Positions 26,476 to 33,093 of a stretch of 33,093 nt of DNA are shown here, in pieces. A model generated the notes under the pieces. The model worked only from the letters and a program-made list of their open reading frames with translations. It was not told where the DNA came from and made no database searches. The stretch comes from Alphaproteobacteria bacterium (GTDB lineage: Bacteria; Pseudomonadota; Alphaproteobacteria; UBA828). The translations under genes were made by a program, and so were the position numbers. Location: NCBI GenBank assembly GCA_022823305.1, contig JAJDXK010000017.1, positions 1 to 33,093 on the forward strand, read 5' to 3'. Each line of letters opens with the position of its first letter. Position 1 is the stretch's first letter.

Positions 26476-27195
26476 TCACGGGGAGTCGCTCCCGCCCGGC
26501 GCAGGCGGCGTGCGGCGCACCTGCGTCACCTCGGCCATGATGGAGACCGCGATCTCCGCCGGCGAGCGGGCGCCGATGGCCAGCCCGATGGGCGCGTGGA
26601 TGCGGGCCAGCTCGTCGTCGGAGAAGCCCTTCTCGCGCAGGCGCTCCAGCCGCTTGCCGTGGGTCCGCCGGCTGCCCAGCGCGCCGATGTAGAAGACCGG
26701 CGCGCGCACCGCGACCTCCAGCGCCGGGTCGTCGATCTTGGGGTCGTGGGTGAGCGTCACCACCGCGGTGCGGTGGTCGGCCCCGAGGCGGTTGAGCGCG
26801 TCGTCGGGCCACTCGGTCGAGACCTCGATGGCGGGGAAGCGCGCGGCGTCGGCGAAGGCGCGGCGCGGGTCGCAGACGACCACGGCGTAGCCCGCGGACT
26901 CGGCCATCCCCGCCAGCGCCTGGGTGATGTGCACGGCGCCGACGATCACCATGCGGGCGCGCGGGTTGTGGACGTGGACGAACCAGGTCCCCTCCCCTTC
27001 CTCCACCTGACCGCTCCTGTCGGCGCGGAGGGCGGCGCGGGCAGCATCTGCCACGGCCTCGGGCAGCGCGTCGCCGGCGCTCTCGCCTTGCGCGTAGACC
27101 AGCGCCTGGCCGCCGCCGTCGAGCGCCGTGACGAGCGCCACGGCGCGCTCGGCGGCGCGGTCGCCGTTCAGCCGGTCGAGGATCGCGCGCTGCAT
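26476..27195 (-). CDS. xdhC: XdhC family protein, C-terminal (Rossmann) part as separate gene
   Basis: This is a 239-residue protein. XdhC proteins bind molybdenum cofactor and help insert the sulfurated form into molybdenum hydroxylases. The Rossmann-like domain is clear: MVIVGAVHITQALAGMAES, VVVCDPRRAFADAARFP, VVTLTHDPKIDDPALEVA and FYIGALGSRRTHGKRLERL, then IHAPIGLAIGARSPAEIAVSI, all in family order. The N-terminal CoxI-type domain is encoded by the preceding gene, 10 bp upstream, so XdhC is split in two here. The start ATG 27195 lacks a strong ribosome binding site, which suggests translational coupling. The first 75 residues are poorly conserved and may form the interface with the other half. 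Confidence 0.88.
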   Translation of the reverse strand: MQRAILDRLNGDRAAERAVALVTALDGGGQALVYAQGESAGDALPEAVADAARAALRADRSGQVEEGEGTWFVHVHNPRARMVIVGAVHITQALAGMAESAGYAVVVCDPRRAFADAARFPAIEVSTEWPDDALNRLGADHRTAVVTLTHDPKIDDPALEVAVRAPVFYIGALGSRRTHGKRLERLREKGFSDDELARIHAPIGLAIGARSPAEIAVSIMAEVTQVRRTPPAPGGSDSP

Positions 27196-27205
27196 CGGCG
27201 TGCGC

Positions 27206-27538
27206 TCACTCGACCCGCTCGACCAGCACGCGCACCGTGCCGCCGCAGGCCAGCCCCACCTCCCAGGCCTGCTCGTCGGAGACGCCGAACTGGAGCACGC
27301 TCGGCGCGCCGGAGGCCATGACCTTGCGCGACTCCTCGATCACCGCACCCTCGATGCAGCCGCCGGAGACCGAGCCTTCGAAGCGGCCCTCGCCATCGGC
27401 CACGAGCTGGCTGCCGACCGGGCGGGGCGAGGAGCCCCAGGTGGCGATGACGGTGGCGAGCGCCACCTCCCTGCCCTCGTCGCGCCAGCGCGCGGCGGTG
27501 CCCAGGATGTCCTCTTGTGCGGCCTGCTCCGGGCTCAT
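27206..27538 (-). CDS. coxI: XdhC/CoxI N-terminal domain protein
   Basis: This is a 110-residue protein equal to the XdhC_CoxI N-terminal domain alone. EVALATVIATWGSSPRPVGSQLV holds the conserved GSSPR loop (35-39), SVSGGCIEGAVIEES (56-70) the invariant SGGC(I/V)E motif with its cysteine, and GLACGGTVRVLVERV (94-108) the closing strand with a second cysteine. These cysteines are proposed in the family to act in sulfur or cofactor handling. ATG 27538 is preceded by GGGAG at good spacing. Next to the Rossmann-domain gene it completes a two-gene XdhC. Both lie between CoxD and the MocA fusion, as in CO-dehydrogenase-type maturation clusters. Confidence 0.9.
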   Translation of the reverse strand: MSPEQAAQEDILGTAARWRDEGREVALATVIATWGSSPRPVGSQLVADGEGRFEGSVSGGCIEGAVIEESRKVMASGAPSVLQFGVSDEQAWEVGLACGGTVRVLVERVE

Positions 27539-27574
27539 CGGCCTGCTCCCTTCGTGCAGCGGCGGCGGCGCGCC

Positions 27575-28498
<924 letters not shown>

Positions 28499-28499
28499 C

Positions 28500-28955
28500 T
28501 CAACAGGCTTCCTCGGAAAGACGTTCGATCAGATCGGCGATCGCCTCCGCCTTGTCAAGGCGAAAGGCCGGTCCTTCGCCGCACTCCGCCAGCACGCCGG
28601 GCGCAGCGCCGGCCCCGCCCACGACCGTGAGCCGGAGCGCGCCCTCGCCAGCGAAGCCGAGCGCCAGCACCACGTCCGCGTCTTCCACCATGGGCGCGAG
28701 CCGGGCCAGCGCGGGCGGCGCCGGCGGCTCGTTGCGGTGCACGCGGGCCCAGCGCTGGCCGGAGACCACGAGCACGTCCCGCGCGCCGGCTGCCGCGTGC
28801 TCGTGGCTGTCCTTGCCCGGCGCGTCGACGGCGAGGGGGGCGGGACTCGCCGCGATCACCGCGACCTGCCGGCCGCGGCCGGTCAGCGCCTCGATCAGCT
28901 GCGTCGCCATGGCATCCCGCTCGGCTGCGGCGCCGGCAATCGCGACCACCACCAC
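28500..28955 (-). CDS. MobB-like protein lacking a P-loop
   Basis: This is a 151-residue protein that looks like the GTP-binding accessory protein MobB of molybdopterin-dinucleotide synthesis. The middle matches that family: VDAPGKDSHEHAAAGARDVLVV (43-64) then QRWARVHR (67-74), where MobB has a DxxGKDSxRHRxAGA motif and a conserved RWA. The N-terminal P-loop is missing: at the place of GxxxxGK(S/T) it reads AGAAAERDAMA (7-17), with no glycine-lysine pair. The later nucleotide-side EGFK motif is LGFAG (99-103). It cannot bind GTP in the usual way; a structural or cofactor-carrying role is inferred. It lies between coxG and coxD with gaps of a few bases. Confidence 0.7.
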   Translation of the reverse strand: MVVVAIAGAAAERDAMATQLIEALTGRGRQVAVIAASPAPLAVDAPGKDSHEHAAAGARDVLVVSGQRWARVHRNEPPAPPALARLAPMVEDADVVLALGFAGEGALRLTVVGGAGAAPGVLAECGEGPAFRLDKAEAIADLIERLSEEAC

Positions 28956-28962
28956 GCGCGGC

Positions 28963-29664
28963 TCAGATCACGCCCGTGAAGACGAGGATCAGGACCACGA
29001 CGACCGCCGCCACCGCGCCCACCCAGGCCAGGGTGGGCAGGCCCGGGCGCTGCGCCGCGGGCGGGAGCTCGGGTACCGCCTCCGCGGCGGAAGCGTCCTC
29101 CGCCGGTGCGTCGCCGGGATTGGCAGGTGGCGTGGCGGATTCGGGGGGGGCGTCGGGCGCCGGAGGCTCCGGCGACTCCGGGCCGGGCGCGGATTCCCGG
29201 ACCGTCTCCGCAGCGGCTTCCTCGCCGCCCCCCAGTTTCTCGGCGAGGCTGTCGAAGAACTGCCTGGCGAGCTTCTTGGCGGTCGAATCGATGAGGCGCG
29301 AGCCGATCTGCGCGAGCTTGCCGCCCACCTTGGCGTCGCACTCGTACTGGACGACCGTCTCCGCGCCGTCCTCGACCAGCTTCACCCTGGCCTCGCCCGA
29401 GGCGAAGCCGGCGGCGCCCCCCTGCCCCTGGCCGGTGAGCGTGTAGCCCTTGGGCGGGTCGAGGTCGGAGAACGTGACACCGCCCGCAAAGGTCGCCTTG
29501 ACCGGGCCCACCTTGATGACGAGCGTCGCGGACATCTCGGTCTCCGAGGTCTTCTCGATCTCCTGGCAGCCGGGCAGGCACTGCTTCAGCACCTCGGGGT
29601 CGTTGAGCGCGCGCCACACCGTCTCCCGATCGGTCGGGACCCGGAACTCCCCGCTCATCTTCAT
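28963..29664 (-). CDS. coxG: CoxG-like membrane-recruitment protein (SRPBCC fold)
   Basis: This is a 233-residue protein with an N-terminal SRPBCC domain (about 1-145): MKMSGEFRVPTDRETVWRALNDPEVLKQCLPGC is the family opening region, ATFAGGVTFSDLDPPKGYTL and YECDAKVGGKLAQIGSRLID follow. A Pro/Glu/Ala-rich flexible linker (about 155-205) leads to a single C-terminal membrane helix (LAWVGAVAAVVVVLILVFTG). CoxG tethers CO dehydrogenase to the membrane in Oligotropha. The longer linker and C-terminal anchor fit a tethering or quinone-coupling role. The start ATG 29664 is preceded by GGAGG; a second ATG two codons later is possible. It starts 26 bp after the antiporter-like gene, so co-transcription with it is likely. 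Confidence 0.9.
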   Translation of the reverse strand: MKMSGEFRVPTDRETVWRALNDPEVLKQCLPGCQEIEKTSETEMSATLVIKVGPVKATFAGGVTFSDLDPPKGYTLTGQGQGGAAGFASGEARVKLVEDGAETVVQYECDAKVGGKLAQIGSRLIDSTAKKLARQFFDSLAEKLGGGEEAAAETVRESAPGPESPEPPAPDAPPESATPPANPGDAPAEDASAAEAVPELPPAAQRPGLPTLAWVGAVAAVVVVLILVFTGVI

Positions 29665-29690
29665 GGCAGCCTCCGCCTGCGCTCGCGGCG

Positions 29691-31385
29691 CTAAACGTAG
29701 TAGATGACCAGACAGGCGCCAAGCAGGACCAGGATCCAGAGCGCGGCCGCGCCGGTGGGCCAGGTGCGCGCCAGCACCCCGCCCGGCCGGTGCTGATGGG
29801 CGATCAGGAAGATCACGCGGTCGAGCCCCCGCGCCCACTCCGCCTGCATCCGCCGGCCGAGGGCGGCCACCGCCGCCTCCCCGCGACGCGCGGCCAGCGG
29901 CACGAGGCGCCGGTAGACCAGGTCGCTGTCGAGGTTCACCGAGCGCAGCTCGGGTGGATAAAGCCCGACCAGGTTGAGGACGATGAAGGCGAGCGCCGAG
30001 AAGAGGAGGAGCTGCACCTGCACCAGCACGTGGCTCCCGGTGTAGGGCACGTAGCCCACCTCGTGGGGCAGCAGCGCGTAGAGCCACGCCGGGTAGCAGC
30101 CGATGACGATGCAGAGCAGCGCCGCCATCGCCATGCCGATGCGCATGTTGAGCGGCGCCTCGCGGGTGCGGATGCCGGAATCGTGCGCGAAGAAGGCGAA
30201 GTAGGGGATCTTGATGCCGGAGTGGTGGAAGACGCCGGCAGAGGCGAAAAGCAGCATGATCCAGATGACCCAGTGGCCCTCTGCCGCCGCCGCGCTCAAT
30301 ATCATCGACTTGCTGACGAAGCCGGAGAAGAGCGGGAAGGCGGAGATCGAGGCCGCGCCCACGATGCAGAGCCCGGCGGTCTGCGGCATCGACTTGTAGA
30401 GCCCGCCCAGCTCCGAGCCGTTGATCCGCCCGGTCTGGTGCAGCACCGCGCCCATCGACATGATCAGCAGCGCCTTGTAGATGACGTGGCTGAAGACGTG
30501 GCTCACCGTGCCGTTGAGCGCGAGCGTGGTGCCGATGCCGACGCCCACCACCATGAACCCGATCTGGTTGATCATGCTGTAGGCGAGCACGCGCCGGAGG
30601 TCGTTCTCGATCACCGCGTAGAAGATGGGGAACGCCGTCATCGCCGTGCCGATGGGGATCAGCACCTCGGTGCCGGCATAGCCCCGCGCCAGCGCATAAA
30701 CCGCGAGCTTGGTGGAGAACGCGCTCAGGAACACCATCCCCGTCGCCGTCGCTTCCGGATAGGCGTCGGTGAGCCAGGTGTGCACCAGCGGGAAGCCGCA
30801 CTTGATGCCGATGGCGACGAAGATCAGCACGCCGGCGAGGCTTTCGATACCGATGTGGTCGAAGGCCGCCGAGCCGGTGTCGCCGATCAGGATCACCGCG
30901 CCGCCCAGCAGCAGCAGGCCCGAGACGAGCTGGAACACGAGGTAGCGCATGGCCGCGCGGGTCGCGCGCGGCGTGCGGCGGGCGAGGATCAGCAGCACCG
31001 AGCCGAGCGCCGCCCCCTCCCAGAAGATGACCAGGCTGACGAGGTCGCCGGCGAAGACGGCGCCCAAGGCCGAGCCCGCGTAGAGCAGGCACCCCGCCTG
31101 CTGCAGCCGGTCCTGCACGTGGAAGGCGAAGACCGCGCCGAGGAAGGCGGCGATGTGGAAGAGGAGGCCGAAGAGCAGGCTGAGCGAATCCGCGCGCAGC
31201 AGCTCCAGCCTGTAATCGAGGACGGTGACGTCGAGCGCCGGCGTGCCCTGCCACAGGAACCACAGGTTGATCCCGCCGAAGAGCGGCACCGCCGGCACCA
31301 GCAGGCGGCGCAGGCCGCCCGGCAGCAGCGGCACCAGCGCGGCCGCGCCGAGGAAGATGAAGACCGGCGGGACGCTACTCGTCAT
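29691..31385 (-). CDS. MrpD/NuoN-like proton-conducting membrane subunit
   Basis: This is a 564-residue polytopic inner-membrane protein of the proton-channel family shared by complex I (NuoL/M/N), Mrp antiporters and membrane-bound hydrogenases. The key charged residues inside helices are present: glutamate in VIFWEGAALGSVL, lysine in AIGIKCGFPLVHTWLTDAYPE, lysine in LSAFSTKLAVYALA, and lysine in FVSKSMILSA. NDLRRVLAYSMINQIGFM is the conserved loop-helix. A C-terminal extension (about 480-540) with basic helices ends in an extra membrane helix. It overlaps the small membrane gene upstream by 11 bp. No nuo cofactor subunits or Mrp A/C/E/F/G genes are in the window; they may lie beyond the right edge. 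Confidence 0.88.
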   Translation of the reverse strand: MTSSVPPVFIFLGAAALVPLLPGGLRRLLVPAVPLFGGINLWFLWQGTPALDVTVLDYRLELLRADSLSLLFGLLFHIAAFLGAVFAFHVQDRLQQAGCLLYAGSALGAVFAGDLVSLVIFWEGAALGSVLLILARRTPRATRAAMRYLVFQLVSGLLLLGGAVILIGDTGSAAFDHIGIESLAGVLIFVAIGIKCGFPLVHTWLTDAYPEATATGMVFLSAFSTKLAVYALARGYAGTEVLIPIGTAMTAFPIFYAVIENDLRRVLAYSMINQIGFMVVGVGIGTTLALNGTVSHVFSHVIYKALLIMSMGAVLHQTGRINGSELGGLYKSMPQTAGLCIVGAASISAFPLFSGFVSKSMILSAAAAEGHWVIWIMLLFASAGVFHHSGIKIPYFAFFAHDSGIRTREAPLNMRIGMAMAALLCIVIGCYPAWLYALLPHEVGYVPYTGSHVLVQVQLLLFSALAFIVLNLVGLYPPELRSVNLDSDLVYRRLVPLAARRGEAAVAALGRRMQAEWARGLDRVIFLIAHQHRPGGVLARTWPTGAAALWILVLLGACLVIYYV

Positions 31386-31617
31386 AGTGGTCCTCGCGCC
31401 GCATCAGCAGCCGGCGCAGCTCCTTGGCGGCGAGCACGAGCACGACGCAGGCGATGAAGCCGAAGAAGCCGTAGAAGCCGAACCAGCCTTCCCAGAAGAA
31501 TTCCTCGTGGCGGTGAAAGCCCGCGTCGATCGCCAGCACGCCGACGCAGAGCGCCGCGAAGATCCTGATCAGCAGCATCACGTTGCGGCGCTCGTCGAGC
31601 CAGTATTTCTTCTTCAT
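31375..31617 (-). CDS. Small two-helix membrane protein in the antiporter operon
   Basis: This 80-residue protein has two membrane helices (about 14-32 and 47-65) joined by an aromatic, acidic loop HRHEEFFWEGWFGFYGFFGF and a basic-acidic tail RRLLMRREDHYDE. I recall similar small proteins, with a GFYxxFGFxAC segment and an MRxEDYYD end, encoded between MrpD-like subunits in other proteobacteria; this comes from memory, not a search. It is 9 bp after the upstream antiporter gene and overlaps the next by 11 bp, so it is translationally coupled and probably a subunit or assembly factor of the same complex. It does not look like MnhC, MnhF or MnhG. Confidence 0.8.
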   Translation of the reverse strand: MKKKYWLDERRNVMLLIRIFAALCVGVLAIDAGFHRHEEFFWEGWFGFYGFFGFIACVVLVLAAKELRRLLMRREDHYDE

Positions 31618-31626
31618 CCCGGCCTC

Positions 31627-33090
31627 TCAGGGCGTTCCGGCGAGCGGCCGCACGAGGTCGAGCAGGGCCTGCGGGTAGAAGAAGAGCGCCGCCGTCCCGA
31701 GCGCCGCCACGAGCGTCGCGGCGAGGATCGGCAAGGGCGCCTCGGCCCGGCCGGCCGCCACCGGCACGCCGCCCGCCGGGAAGAAGGCGCGGACCAGGAT
31801 CGGCACGAAGTAGAGCGCGTTGAGCAGCGAGCTGCCGAGCAGCACGGCGACCACCGCGGCGTGGCCGCCCTCGTCGGCGCCCGCCACCAGGTACCACTTG
31901 CTCCAGATCGCGGCGAAGGGCGGCAGCCCGATCAGCGCGAGCGCGCCCACGGCGAAGGCGCCCATGGTCACGGGCATGCGGTGGCCGATGCCGTCGAGCT
32001 CGCTCACCAGCCGCTTGTGCGCCGCGGTGTAGATCGCGCCGGCGCAGAAGAAGAGCGTGATCTTGCCGAAGGCGTGGGTGGCGATGTGCATGGCGCCCCC
32101 GAGCACGCCGTAGCCGGTCGCCAGCGCGCCCCCCAGCACCACGTAGGAGAGCTGGCTCACGGTGGAATAGGCGAGCCTGCGCTTGAGGTCGTCCTGGCGC
32201 AGCGCGATCAGCGAGGCGATGACGATGGTTGCCGCCGCGACGGCGATGAGCCACTCGCTGCCCCCCAGCCCGCGCAGGAAGTCGAGGCCGAAGATGTAGA
32301 CCAGCACCTTGAGCACCGTGAAGACGCCGGCCTTCACCACGGCGACCGCGTGCAGCAGCGCGCTCACCGGCGTCGGCGCCACCATCGCCGCCGGCAGCCA
32401 GCCGTGCAGCGGCATCAGCGCCGCCTTGCCGATGCCGAACATGTAGAGCACCAGCAGCACCGCGGCGGTGCGCTCGCCGACGGCGCCCTCGAGGATCCCG
32501 CCCGGCGTGAATTCGAGCGTCCCCGCCTCCACCCAGGTCCAGAGGATGGCGAAGAGCTGCAGCAGGATCGAGGTCGACAGCAGGATGCCGAGATAGGTGC
32601 GCCCGGCGCGCCTGGCCTCGTCGCTGCCGCTGTGGGTCACCAGCGGGTAGGTCGAGAGCGTCAGCGCCTCGTAGAAGAGGAAGAGCGTGAACATGTTGGC
32701 GGCGAAGGCGACGCCGATGGCGCTCCCCAGCGCGATCGCGAAGCAGGCGTAGTAGCGGGTCTCGTGCCCCTCCCGGTTGGCGCGGACGTAGCCGATGGAA
32801 TAGACCGTCGTCGCGATCCACAGGAACGACGCGATCAGCGCGAAGAGCGCGCCGAGGGGCTCCAGCGCAAACGCGATGGGCAGGCCCGAGACGATCTCGA
32901 AGAGCGCGACGCGGGGCGTCTCGCCCGCCATCACCGCCGCCGCCAGCCAGACCACGAGGCCGAAGAGCGCCACCGCCGCCGCGACCGAGACCGCCTCCTG
33001 CAGCCGGGTCCGCCCGGCGCAGGCCCAGCCCCGCAGCGCGCCGGCGAGCGGCGCCGCGCGCGCGGCGAGCAGCGGGGCTGCGTGGCTCAC
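31627..33090 (-). CDS. MrpD/NuoL-M-like proton-conducting membrane subunit (start near window edge)
   Basis: This is a 487-residue polytopic protein of the same channel family as the 29691-31385 gene but distinct from it. Motifs are FLFYEALTLSTYPLV (helix glutamate), MFGIGKAALMPLHGWLPAAMVAPTPVSALLHAVAVVKAGVF split over helices 7-8 with their lysines, DDLKRRLAYSTVSQLSY, HAFGKITLFF and IWSKWYLVAG. APTPVSALLHA is the complex I/Mrp signature, stronger here than in the partner. GTG 33090 is the first usable start, but the frame stays open to the window edge, so the true start may lie further right. The first 30 residues look poorly conserved. It is first in the minus-strand run seen here. Confidence 0.88.
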   Translation of the reverse strand: MSHAAPLLAARAAPLAGALRGWACAGRTRLQEAVSVAAAVALFGLVVWLAAAVMAGETPRVALFEIVSGLPIAFALEPLGALFALIASFLWIATTVYSIGYVRANREGHETRYYACFAIALGSAIGVAFAANMFTLFLFYEALTLSTYPLVTHSGSDEARRAGRTYLGILLSTSILLQLFAILWTWVEAGTLEFTPGGILEGAVGERTAAVLLVLYMFGIGKAALMPLHGWLPAAMVAPTPVSALLHAVAVVKAGVFTVLKVLVYIFGLDFLRGLGGSEWLIAVAAATIVIASLIALRQDDLKRRLAYSTVSQLSYVVLGGALATGYGVLGGAMHIATHAFGKITLFFCAGAIYTAAHKRLVSELDGIGHRMPVTMGAFAVGALALIGLPPFAAIWSKWYLVAGADEGGHAAVVAVLLGSSLLNALYFVPILVRAFFPAGGVPVAAGRAEAPLPILAATLVAALGTAALFFYPQALLDLVRPLAGTP

Positions 33091-33093
33091 GGG

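Overview
The window is about 33 kb of very GC-rich DNA with gene families and gene orders typical of a free-living, high-GC alphaproteobacterium. A Rhodospirillales-like lineage is my best guess, inferred from family resemblance and from the xerC/fsa/priA and Pcm/rhodanese/TolC neighbourhoods; no rRNA or tRNA is present to test it. Nothing looks like a phage or a plasmid backbone, and I see no tRNA, rRNA, CRISPR array or complete insertion sequence. A+T-rich DNA is confined to three short promoter islands (about 9140-9182, 10441-10475 and 20461-20515), which makes these control regions stand out.

Left part (1-8950). The last two enzymes of pyrimidine synthesis, pyrF and pyrE, diverge from a 63-bp spacer holding a perfect 17-bp palindrome. 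An FMN-dependent alpha-hydroxy-acid oxidase (minus strand) then diverges from a plus-strand cluster of hyuA-hyuB (ATP-dependent hydantoinase/oxoprolinase type), a Bcr/CflA-type MFS transporter and a hydantoin/Asp-Glu racemase with both catalytic cysteines. Together they look like uptake, racemisation and ATP-driven ring opening of a hydantoin-like or lactam compound.

Middle (8951-23668). A PIN-domain ribonuclease is paired with an unrecognised 228-residue partner behind a consensus-like promoter whose start point lies inside a 13-bp-arm inverted repeat, a possible toxin-antitoxin-like pair of unfamiliar type. Next come a Prx5-type peroxiredoxin with its own A+T-rich control region, xerC and fsa (minus strand), divergent priA, a phytanoyl-CoA-dioxygenase-like protein, a DUF559 nuclease bracketed by inverted copies of an interspersed double-hairpin repeat, a DUF3891 protein, and a VOC protein/alcohol dehydrogenase/ABC-ATPase run. 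The ABC protein has lost essentially every catalytic motif while keeping its fold and C-terminal domain. A second plus-strand run (Pcm-like methyltransferase, rhodanese, TolC-like channel, nitroreductase) ends at a clear hairpin-plus-T terminator.

Right part (23678-33093). Ten tightly packed minus-strand genes read right to left: two MrpD/NuoN-like proton-channel subunits with a small two-helix membrane protein between them; coxG; a MobB-like protein without a P-loop; a CoxD-type MoxR ATPase; XdhC split into two genes; a molybdopterin-binding/cytidylyltransferase fusion; and a phnW-like aminotransferase. The centre is a maturation module for molybdenum hydroxylases (CO dehydrogenase/xanthine dehydrogenase family), but no structural hydroxylase subunit and no VWA partner (CoxE) is visible.

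The most promising leads are the DUF559-repeat cassette, the catalytically stripped MalK-like protein, the PIN/228-residue pair with its operator, and the Mo-hydroxylase maturation module carrying a P-loop-less MobB.
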